A stretch of DNA of 64,000 nt. Origin: Vibrio sp. 14G-20. Lineage in GTDB: Bacteria > Pseudomonadota > Gammaproteobacteria > Enterobacterales > Vibrionaceae. Both the position numbers and the translations under genes were made by a program. This document shows positions 9,470 through 16,624 of the stretch, in pieces. Numbering within the stretch: the first letter of the stretch is position 1; each line of letters begins with the position of its first letter. The stretch lies in NCBI RefSeq assembly GCF_026241515.1, contig NZ_JAPHPW010000015.1, positions 1 to 64,000 of the forward strand, read 5' to 3'. Under the pieces are notes generated by a model. That model saw only the letters and a program-made list of their open reading frames with translations, ran no database searches and was not told the DNA's origin.

Positions 9470-9495
9470 TCTCGATTAACTGAGCCAAAAATTTG

Positions 9496-9530
9496 AAAGC
9501 CACCAAATGCAAATTTGGTGGCTTTTTTGT
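9496..9530 (+). terminator. crp terminator
   Basis: A perfect 13-bp stem (9496-9508 with 9513-9525), loop GCAA, whose 3' arm runs into a T run (TTTTTTG). It lies 26 bases after the crp stop. Confidence 0.92.
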
Positions 9531-9566
9531 TCTCTAAAGATCTAGAGAGCAGATGCTTGATGCGAA

Positions 9567-9645
9567 TGGAGCACCTCCCGCGTCCAAGCGCAAACACTCT
9601 CGAAGCAAAGCGTACCCGCATCTCTAGGGCAAATCCCGTGCTCCA
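9567..9645. repeat. Intergenic inverted-repeat element
   Basis: Terminal arms TGGAGCAC (9567-9574) and GTGCTCCA (9638-9645) enclose 63 GC-richer bases between two convergent genes. The ends and the internal GGGCAAATCCC look like a small mobile palindromic repeat. I can see only one copy in this window. Confidence 0.4.
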
Positions 9646-9653
9646 ATCTTTCT

Positions 9654-10445
9654 TTAACCGTTGGTGCTCTCAAAGATTTTATCAGCCGATGCCGCCACAA
9701 AACCTGTGTAAAGCTCACCGCTGGCCATCGCATAACGCTTAGCGAACTCATAGAAGCCACCAGGAATCATCTCATTGCCTTCAACAAATGAAACTGGGAC
9801 TTTGTCTGCCATTGTTGATGATTGCTCTAATAAGACCTCTGGAGAGCCTTTAACCTCACCACCAGATGCATTGATAGTAAAGCCTGATTCGCTCAAATAG
9901 TCATTCACGGCCTGAACTTCATCAAAGGCATTGAGTTGGTTTACGCTCACCGTAAAGTGGTTGGCACCGTAACCATGAGCCGCTAACCAAGACGCGTACT
10001 CACTCTCTTTTGCAAGCACTTGGAAATCCGCGAAGCTTAAATCCCAAAGGCGTCCGCCAAACAGGAATTCATGACCTTGAAGCTTGCTTGCATCGACTTG
10101 CTCAACCAACTTAGCAACGATCTGTTGTAACTCACCTGAGCACTCTTCTACCTTCAACTCACTAATGAACACTTTTGGTTGGTTTGGATCTGGGTGTTCA
10201 TAGTGCTTAGCCACTAACTTCTTGCTCTCAAACAGGTAATCGCCACACGCTTTATAACCTAGCTCAAGGAAAGGCTTAGCCAATGTTTCAATACCCAGCG
10301 GAGCAACATTGAAAGTACGCAGTGCAATGTGATCGTTAATCAGTGCTTCGTCTTCTTTCAGCAAGTGGTGTACTTTCTCAGCCGATGGACAAAGCCTATG
10401 AATGTAATCATCCCATAGTGATTTAAAGAGTAGATCGGGCGTCAT
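9654..10445 (-). CDS. DUF1338 protein (HglS-like 2-oxoadipate dioxygenase/decarboxylase family)
   Basis: A 263-residue protein of the DUF1338, vicinal-oxygen-chelate type. Characterised relatives (HglS of Pseudomonas, YdcJ of E. coli) are iron enzymes that turn 2-oxoadipate into 2-hydroxyglutarate in lysine breakdown. Candidate metal ligands visible here are the His in DHIALRTF, the His in GANHFTVS and the Glu in GGFYEFAKR. AAGGAGT precedes the ATG. It lies downstream of and in line with astD, 213 bases away, which suggests a role in arginine or related 2-oxoacid catabolism. The family is clear; the substrate is inference. Confidence 0.85.
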   Translation of the reverse strand: MTPDLLFKSLWDDYIHRLCPSAEKVHHLLKEDEALINDHIALRTFNVAPLGIETLAKPFLELGYKACGDYLFESKKLVAKHYEHPDPNQPKVFISELKVEECSGELQQIVAKLVEQVDASKLQGHEFLFGGRLWDLSFADFQVLAKESEYASWLAAHGYGANHFTVSVNQLNAFDEVQAVNDYLSESGFTINASGGEVKGSPEVLLEQSSTMADKVPVSFVEGNEMIPGGFYEFAKRYAMASGELYTGFVAASADKIFESTNG

Positions 10446-10499
10446 GGTGACTCCTTGTCAGAGGTTCTAGCAAGCTAGTAATTTGGATTAGAAAGGGAG

Positions 10500-10532
10500 A
10501 GGCTGAGACACAGAGTCAGCAGCCATCAGCCT
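10500..10532 (-). terminator. Weak hairpin after astD
   Basis: Arms AGGCTGA and TCAGCCT around a 19-base loop between astD and the DUF1338 gene. On the minus strand it is followed by CTCCCTTTC and not a clean T run, so it may only reduce readthrough. Confidence 0.35.
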
Positions 10533-10658
10533 GTGACATACTTTTTCTATTATTATCTACCGCCCAATCTAGGTGTCGGACGTGATGGAAAAAGGAAGCG
10601 ATAACACCACTTCCTATTTCAAACTTAACGCATGAGCCTAAAACTCATTAGTCTAGAT

Positions 10659-12116
10659 TTAAAGCTCAATACCCGGGCTAAACGTTGCTGGAAGTTGAGT
10701 TTCACCGCCTTCCATTGACGCCATTGGGTAAGCACAGTAGTCCGCCGCGTAGTAAGCACTTGGGCGTAGGTTGCCTGAAGCACCCGGGCCGCCAAATGGT
10801 GCATCACCACTTGCGCCTGTTAGCTGGCGGTTACGGTTAACAATACCCGCGCGGATATGGTCAACGAAGTATTCCCACTCTGAATCGTCGGTTGAAACTA
10901 AACCGGCAGACAAACCAAAGCGCGTGTCATTAGCCAATTCAACGGCTTGCTCTAACGATTGGTAACGAACCACTTGCAACAATGGGCCGAAGTACTCTTC
11001 ATCTGGCAACTCAGCAATGTTGGTTGCATCGATAATACCCGGAGAAACAAACGCCGCTTCGCCCGCTTTTGCTTCGACTAGGCTTACACCACCTAGCGAT
11101 TGCAAGTTAGCTTGCGCGTCCAGAATGAACTTAGCCGCCGCTTCAGAGATCTGTGGACCCATGAAAGGTGCTGGCTCAGCGAATGGCTGATCGACACGAA
11201 TCTTCAAGGTAGCCGCAACGAGCTTATCAAGCAGTTGATCGCCCTTCTCTCCAACAGGAACATACAAGCGACGTGCACATGTACAACGTTGACCTGCACT
11301 GATGAAAGCCGATTGGATAATGGTATAAACCGTCGCGTCAGCATCACCAAATTGGTCACTGATCACCATTGGGTTATTACCGCCCATCTCTAGTGCCAGC
11401 ATCTTACCCGGTTGACCCGCGAATTGACGGTGAAGGATATGACCAGTATTGGCACTACCTGTGAATAGCACGCCATCAAGACCTTTAGCATCCGCCAAAG
11501 CGATACCAGTCTCTTTCGCGCCTTGCACTAAGTTGATTACGCCAGCAGGAAGACCCGCTTCTTGCCATAGCTTCATTGCGAACTCACCCGTCCAAGGTGT
11601 CTGCTCTGAAGGTTTGAATACTACGGTATTACCCGATAGCAGAGCTGGAACAATATGACCGTTCGGTAGGTGACCTGGGAAGTTATAAGGACCAAATACC
11701 GCCATCACGCCCAATGGACGGTGACGAAGTACGATTTGGTTGCCTGCCGCTTCACGTGAAGCTTCACCAGTACGCTCGTGGTAAGCACGAATAGAGATAG
11801 CAATTTTGCCAGCCATCGCACCCGCTTCAGTGCGAGTTTCCCACATAGGTTTGCCCGTCTCTTTTGCGATAATTTGCGCGATCTCTTCGCTGTTCTCTTT
11901 CACTTTCTCTGCGAACTTCAACACGACCGCTTCGCGCTCCGCAAAGCTCAGTTTTTTCCAAACTAGAAACGCTTCACGCGCCGCTGCTACTGCAGATTCA
12001 ACCTGCGCCGGTGTTGCACTATCACCCTGCCACACTACTTCGTTGTTGTATGGGCTTACTGATGTCATGGCGTCACCTTGACCTGCCACCCATTGTCCTG
12101 CTATCCACTGAGTCAT
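10659..12116 (-). CDS. astD: N-succinylglutamate 5-semialdehyde dehydrogenase AstD
   Basis: NAD-dependent aldehyde dehydrogenase of 485 residues that oxidises succinylglutamate semialdehyde to succinylglutamate in the arginine succinyltransferase pathway. Family motifs are GPYNFPGHLPNGH, FTGSANTG (cofactor), LEMGGNNP with the general-base Glu and GQRCTCARRLYVP with the catalytic Cys. Second enzyme gene after astA, 39 bases away, in the run astC-astA-astD. The final enzyme AstE is not in this window. Confidence 0.96.
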   Translation of the reverse strand: MTQWIAGQWVAGQGDAMTSVSPYNNEVVWQGDSATPAQVESAVAAAREAFLVWKKLSFAEREAVVLKFAEKVKENSEEIAQIIAKETGKPMWETRTEAGAMAGKIAISIRAYHERTGEASREAAGNQIVLRHRPLGVMAVFGPYNFPGHLPNGHIVPALLSGNTVVFKPSEQTPWTGEFAMKLWQEAGLPAGVINLVQGAKETGIALADAKGLDGVLFTGSANTGHILHRQFAGQPGKMLALEMGGNNPMVISDQFGDADATVYTIIQSAFISAGQRCTCARRLYVPVGEKGDQLLDKLVAATLKIRVDQPFAEPAPFMGPQISEAAAKFILDAQANLQSLGGVSLVEAKAGEAAFVSPGIIDATNIAELPDEEYFGPLLQVVRYQSLEQAVELANDTRFGLSAGLVSTDDSEWEYFVDHIRAGIVNRNRQLTGASGDAPFGGPGASGNLRPSAYYAADYCAYPMASMEGGETQLPATFSPGIEL

Positions 12117-12155
12117 ACTTCTATCCTTAAAATCTTCGACAGATAATCGCCGCTC

Positions 12156-13175
12156 TTATTGAGCCAACATGCGAACGTATTCGCCTTCTTTTACTTCAAG
12201 AGCGCTTGCTACTTCAGATGATAAAATCACTGTGTCGCTTGCTTGGTCATACGCACCTTTCGCAGCTACTGCGCGGAAGTTCTCAAACGAGGTATTACCA
12301 ATTAGGAAGTCTTTAGAGCTGGAGTGCTCTGCAATTTGAACCTGAGCTCGAATCGCATGACGCACTGATTCAATGTTTCTTAGATCACACTCAACCGTTG
12401 GGCCTGCATCAAAGATGTCGACATAACCACGGTTGGTGAAACCTTCACGTTCCAACAACTTAAGTGCTGGACGTGTATTATCATGTACCTCTCCAATCAC
12501 CGCCTGAGCTTCTTTGCTCAATAGATTCACGTAGATAGGTAGCTTTGGCATTAGGTCAGCAATGAAGCCTTTTTTGCCAATACCGGTTAGGTAATCGGCA
12601 AGCGTGAAATCAATCGAGAAGAAGTGCTCTTGCAGCCATTGCCAGAAAGGAGAATTGCCTTCTGCATCCGATACACCACGCATCTCAGCAAAAATCGTTT
12701 TCGAGAAACGCTCTGGGTGCTCAGACATGATCAGGAAGCGACACTTCGACATCAAACGACCATTCAATCCACCACGGAAAGCTGGGCGCAAGAACAGTGT
12801 GCAGATCTCACTGCATCCGGTGTAGTTATTACCGAAAGTCAGTAACTTCACGACGTTATTCACGCCAAGCTTCTGCGATGAGTGAACCACTTTGCTGATG
12901 TGGTAAGAGTAAAACGGAACATCCCAGCCAATTGAGGCTTCGATACCTGTTGTACCTGCGACTTCTCCCGTTTCAGTGTCGAAGCCAACCATTAGGTAGC
13001 CTTCATCACCGGGTTCAGTCACGTCTTGTTTAGCAAAGCTGTATTCAGAGTGAGTAATACGATTGGTTAACAGTTCTTCGTTAACCGGAAGAGATGTGAA
13101 TCCGTGACCAGATTCAACCGCGCAGGTATGCAGCGCATCGTAATCAGATAATTTTATTGGGCGAACAACTAGCAT
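12156..13175 (-). CDS. astA: Arginine N-succinyltransferase AstA
   Basis: Transfers succinyl from succinyl-CoA to the alpha-amino group of arginine, the first step of the AST pathway. The protein has 339 residues (E. coli 344) and begins MLVVRPIKLSDYDAL, the usual GNAT-like start. I chose the ATG at 13175 because GGAGGGAA lies just upstream; a longer frame would add 7 residues. Conserved features include FRGGLNGRLMSKCRFL and the C-terminal EGEYVRML. It lies between astC and astD. Confidence 0.96.
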   Translation of the reverse strand: MLVVRPIKLSDYDALHTCAVESGHGFTSLPVNEELLTNRITHSEYSFAKQDVTEPGDEGYLMVGFDTETGEVAGTTGIEASIGWDVPFYSYHISKVVHSSQKLGVNNVVKLLTFGNNYTGCSEICTLFLRPAFRGGLNGRLMSKCRFLIMSEHPERFSKTIFAEMRGVSDAEGNSPFWQWLQEHFFSIDFTLADYLTGIGKKGFIADLMPKLPIYVNLLSKEAQAVIGEVHDNTRPALKLLEREGFTNRGYVDIFDAGPTVECDLRNIESVRHAIRAQVQIAEHSSSKDFLIGNTSFENFRAVAAKGAYDQASDTVILSSEVASALEVKEGEYVRMLAQ

Positions 13176-13199
13176 CAATATTCCCTCCAGATGCAAAAC

Positions 13200-13225
13200 A
13201 GGCCCAAAACCAGAAGCTTGGGCCT
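13200..13225 (-). terminator. Intercistronic hairpin between astC and astA
   Basis: AGGCCCAA and TTGGGCCT pair with a 10-base loop, followed on the minus strand by GTTTTGC. It lies in the 107-base gap and may partly terminate the astC transcript or protect its 3' end. Confidence 0.5.
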
Positions 13226-13282
13226 TTAGCAGTACGTCATGGGATCGCTCTAATGGCGATCATTCCTATGACGCCGCTCAGG

Positions 13283-14494
13283 CTAAACTAGCGTAGCGAT
13301 TGCTTTGTCTAGTTTTGATAAACCTTCTTCAATTTCTTGTGTAGTAATAACCAGTGATGGAGTGAAACGAACCACGTTTGCACCCGCAACCAATACCATC
13401 AAGCCTTGTTCGCCTGCTGCCACTAATACATCACGAGCACGACCTTGCCATGCTTCATTAAGCGCAGCGCCTAACAATAGACCTTTACCGCGAACTTCAC
13501 TGAATATTTGGTATTTGTCGTTAATCTTAGCTAAACCATCACGGAATAGTGCTTCGCGTTCTTTCACGCCAGCCAACGTTTCAGGTTGGCTTACTACGTC
13601 AACAACTGCTTCAGCAACGGCACACGCCAGTGGGTTACCACCGTAAGTAGAGCCGTGTGTGCCGACTTTTAGATGTGTCGCAAGTTCAGAGGTTGTGAGC
13701 ATTGCACCGATAGGGAAACCACCACCTAGAGATTTTGCTGTGCTCAAGATGTCTGGTGTTACACCTAGACCTTGGTAAGCATAGAAATTACCAGTACGGC
13801 CATTACCTGTTTGCACTTCATCAAAGATAAGCAGTGCATTGTGTTTGTCACACAGTTCACGAACTGTGTTCACGAATTCAGACGTTGGAGAAATGATACC
13901 GCCCTCGCCTTGCAGAGGCTCCATCATGATGGCACAAGTGCGATCAGAGATGTGCGCTTCTAGCGCTGCAATATCATTGTAAGGCAGGTGAGTCACATCG
14001 CCCGGTTTAGGACCGAAGCCATCAGAGTAAGCTTCTTGACCACCAACCGTTACAGTAAAGAAAGTACGACCGTGGAAACCTTGTTTGAATGCAATGATTT
14101 CAGATTTCTCAGGACCGTGAACATCCGCCGCCCAACGACGAGCAAGCTTTAGAGCTGCTTCGTTCGCTTCCGCGCCAGAGTTTGCAAAGAATACTTTTTC
14201 TGCAAAACATACGTCTGTTAGCTTTTTCGCTAGACGCAGTGCTGGTTCGTTGGTCATCACGTTACTCAGGTGCCAAATCTTGTTTGCTTGCTCAGTAACT
14301 GCGTTAACCATTGCCGGGTGACAGTGACCCAAACAGCTCACAGCGATACCACCAGCAAAGTCGATATACTCTCGGCCTTTTTGGTCCCAAACGCGTGCGC
14401 CTTCCCCTTTTACCGGGATCATTTCCATTGGGTTATAACAAGGCACCATCACCTCATTAAACAGACTACGTTCTACTTTATTTTCCACTGTCAT
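13283..14494 (-). CDS. astC/argD: Acetylornithine/succinylornithine aminotransferase (ArgD/AstC)
   Basis: PLP-dependent class III aminotransferase of 403 residues. It moves an amino group from N-acetylornithine (biosynthesis) or N-succinylornithine (AST catabolism). Visible motifs are NSGAEANEAALKLAR, FHGRTFF, LIFDEVQTGNGRTG and the PLP lysine in STAKSLGGGFPIGAM. It heads the minus-strand set astC-astA-astD, so a catabolic role is clear. No separate argD is seen with the argCBGH genes in this window, so one enzyme may serve both directions, as is known for vibrios. Confidence 0.93.
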   Translation of the reverse strand: MTVENKVERSLFNEVMVPCYNPMEMIPVKGEGARVWDQKGREYIDFAGGIAVSCLGHCHPAMVNAVTEQANKIWHLSNVMTNEPALRLAKKLTDVCFAEKVFFANSGAEANEAALKLARRWAADVHGPEKSEIIAFKQGFHGRTFFTVTVGGQEAYSDGFGPKPGDVTHLPYNDIAALEAHISDRTCAIMMEPLQGEGGIISPTSEFVNTVRELCDKHNALLIFDEVQTGNGRTGNFYAYQGLGVTPDILSTAKSLGGGFPIGAMLTTSELATHLKVGTHGSTYGGNPLACAVAEAVVDVVSQPETLAGVKEREALFRDGLAKINDKYQIFSEVRGKGLLLGAALNEAWQGRARDVLVAAGEQGLMVLVAGANVVRFTPSLVITTQEIEEGLSKLDKAIATLV

Positions 14495-14958
14495 CGTACA
14501 TTCCTTCTCGATACCGCAAGCTTCGCAAATAAGCGTAATGGTTCATAAGTGAGACAAAGATATTTTGTCTCGCCATAATCCCGCTGCAGCATTATATTTA
14601 CATTTAATTAACCTTTTCAATAGTAGATTATTCTTTAGCCATCCCTAACAACCAGCTAAACGTCACTACCTATGACTATTTATGCATCAATTAATCTGTT
14701 TTATGAAGCTTTTTTTACCTAAACGTATAACCAGCAATAGCAAAGCCTTACTGGCACAGCGGTATATAGGGTTCGAGAGGAAATAAGGCGAATAATTTTG
14801 CATAGGCTAAAAACTTAGCGAAGCGAGAGAGAAATGTTATAAAAAGTGATCGGCGTCAGAGGGAGGGAGGCGCGTAGAGCCCGAATTTAAACGCTTAACG
14901 AATGGGCTGACAGGTTTAACTGGCTTATTTAGACGGGGAAAGGGTCAAATTTAAACAC
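14495..14958. other. Intergenic region upstream of astC/argD
   Basis: Non-coding, AT-rich in the first 250 bases. It should hold the promoter of the ast genes and the 3' end of pabA. The clearest element is the inverted repeat at 14551-14571. I find no ORF with a family match and no convincing ArgR box pair. Confidence 0.6.
14551..14571. promoter_or_regulatory. Inverted repeat upstream of astC
   Basis: GAGACAAA and TTTGTCTC, perfect 8-bp arms with a 5-base centre, 57 bases ahead of the astC start. Position and symmetry suit an operator. The protein that might bind is not identified. Confidence 0.45.
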
Positions 14959-15537
14959 TTAGCGTGCTAGGAAGTTAGCGAGAAGCTGGTGTCCTTGCTC
15001 TGTTTTAATCGATTCAGGGTGAAATTGCACCGCATCAATCGGCAAGGTTTTGTGTTGATAACCCATGATCTCATCCATGCTACCATCTTCAAATTCCGTC
15101 CAAGACGTCAGTTCAAAGCAGTCAGGCAGCGTGCCATTTTTCACCACTAGAGAATGGTAACGTGTCACGGTTAGAGGGTTATTGAGCCCTTGAAAAACGC
15201 TCTTGCCATTGTGGCGGATTGGAGAGGTTTTACCGTGCATCACTTGTCTGGCTCGAACCACTTCACCACCAAAGACTTGAGCAATGGCTTGATGACCAAG
15301 ACACACACCTAAGATAGGCAACTTACCCATGAAATGTTCAATGACTTGCAGAGAGATTCCCGCATCATCGGGCGTACACGGGCCCGGCGAGATAACAAGA
15401 TGGCTAGGATTTAGCGCTTCAATGCCCGCAATATCAATCTCATCGTTGCGAACAACTTTCACAGTGACCCCTAACTCACAGAAATACTGATACAAGTTAT
15501 AGGTAAAAGAGTCGTAGTTATCGATGATAAGTAACAT
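14959..15537 (-). CDS. pabA: Aminodeoxychorismate/anthranilate synthase glutaminase subunit PabA
   Basis: Class I glutamine amidotransferase of 192 residues supplying ammonia to PabB for p-aminobenzoate, hence folate. The N terminus MLLIIDNYDSFTYNLYQYF, the oxyanion motif SPGPCTPDDAG, the nucleophile elbow GVCLGHQAIAQ (Cys near 79) and QFHPESI with the His/Glu pair are all present. Called PabA and not TrpG because it stands alone beside argD, as in other vibrios, and no trp genes are near. Confidence 0.93.
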   Translation of the reverse strand: MLLIIDNYDSFTYNLYQYFCELGVTVKVVRNDEIDIAGIEALNPSHLVISPGPCTPDDAGISLQVIEHFMGKLPILGVCLGHQAIAQVFGGEVVRARQVMHGKTSPIRHNGKSVFQGLNNPLTVTRYHSLVVKNGTLPDCFELTSWTEFEDGSMDEIMGYQHKTLPIDAVQFHPESIKTEQGHQLLANFLAR

Positions 15538-15636
15538 GGGTCGAAATCGTAGTAGTGCTGAAAAAATGACAGGGTGTATTGTGCAGTAAGAGATTAGAAA
15601 GGCAAGTCTTTCTACTTATTTACTATTTAAACGAGA

Positions 15637-15666
15637 CCAATAAAGAAGAGGCGCACTAGGCGCCTC
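15637..15666 (-). terminator. Terminator of endonuclease I gene
   Basis: GAGGCGC (15648-15654) and GCGCCTC (15660-15666) form a 7-bp GC stem, loop ACTAG. On the minus strand the stem is followed by TTCTTTATT. It lies 17 bases after the nuclease stop. Confidence 0.82.
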
Positions 15667-15683
15667 ATATCGCTTTACTATGA

Positions 15684-16577
15684 TTACTTACAATCTTTCT
15701 CGAAGATAGTATCACCCCAATGAGGGTTATCTACGAATGGGTTACGGTTGCCCTGAATCTTTTGAATTTTGCTATTGCGATTAAATTCAAAGTGATCAAC
15801 TGGGTCTTGCTCATTCCATTCTAGAAGTACACAAACATTACCTAAAGCAGTGCCGTTATTAGTTACGCTCGACACAAGTTCAAGGTCTGGGTTAGATACA
15901 TCGCTGGTATCTTTACCCTCATAGCGCGTTGCCATATAGAACATCATACGAGCAACGTCACCCTTCACTTCATCGCGCGGCTCAAACGAATCGCCATCAC
16001 TGTAGTTCCCCGGAGCTTCGGTAATTTCATTCCCCCCCTGATCAAACTCCAAGTTACCACGCTTACTGTTTACCGACTCATCTGTCGGACGTAAGTGATG
16101 AATATCAGTGTAGGCTGATGCACTAGAGTTATTAAATCCGCCATTGGATTTCGGATAGGTATGCTCACGGTTCCAGTTGTCTTGCCCAAGGTTGCCCTGA
16201 CCCGTTTTCTGGCCTTTCTCTTGTGAGCGACCTGTATACATCAAAATAACGTTGCTGCTGTTATTTGGATCTTCATCAGTTATATCCAAAGCATCCCAAA
16301 CATCAAAGCTGCTTGATGAGTATGGTAACTTCGTCACGCCAGTGGAGATGATGTTGTTCAGTGCTTCTTTCAGCTCGTCGCCTGTTTTGTTCAATGCGCT
16401 GTCGTAGTAGCCATCAGGATTGTGTACTTCACCTGGTGGAACTGGTGGCTCAACAATCGTTGTTTGACAAGTTACCTTAGGTAGCGTGCCGACAACATGT
16501 GGATCATGTGCTTGTTCATATGCCGCATTAACACTGAATGTACACGGGATAAGTAAAATCAGTAGTGTCTTTTTCAT
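15684..16577 (-). CDS. Secreted endonuclease I family nuclease
   Basis: Endonuclease I (Dns/EndA/Vvn fold) of 297 residues, a beta-beta-alpha-metal nuclease cutting DNA and RNA. Residues 1-18 are a signal peptide (cleavage likely at SVNA/AYEQ). The active-site segment NREHTYP has the His at 139 with E138 before it; DIHHLRPTDESVNSKRGN (158-175) supplies further conserved residues including N170/N175. It is longer than Dns of V. cholerae (about 230), with an extra N-terminal Pro-rich stretch. Third nuclease gene in a row on this strand. It is probably periplasmic or secreted. Not the orthologue of Dns by position. Confidence 0.92.
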   Translation of the reverse strand: MKKTLLILLIPCTFSVNAAYEQAHDPHVVGTLPKVTCQTTIVEPPVPPGEVHNPDGYYDSALNKTGDELKEALNNIISTGVTKLPYSSSSFDVWDALDITDEDPNNSSNVILMYTGRSQEKGQKTGQGNLGQDNWNREHTYPKSNGGFNNSSASAYTDIHHLRPTDESVNSKRGNLEFDQGGNEITEAPGNYSDGDSFEPRDEVKGDVARMMFYMATRYEGKDTSDVSNPDLELVSSVTNNGTALGNVCVLLEWNEQDPVDHFEFNRNSKIQKIQGNRNPFVDNPHWGDTIFEKDCK

Positions 16578-16586
16578 ACTTTTAAT

Positions 16587-16606
16587 TAGGGGCAGTAAAG
16601 CCCCTA
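16587..16606 (-). other. Hairpin between the paralogous nuclease and endonuclease I genes
   Basis: TAGGGGC and GCCCCTA with loop AGTAAA fill most of the 47-base gap. On the minus strand it is followed by ATTAAAAG and then the ATG of the endonuclease, so it is either a weak terminator or an element controlling translation. No clear Shine-Dalgarno exists. Confidence 0.55.
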
Positions 16607-16624
16607 CTCCTTAATGCAATGAGG

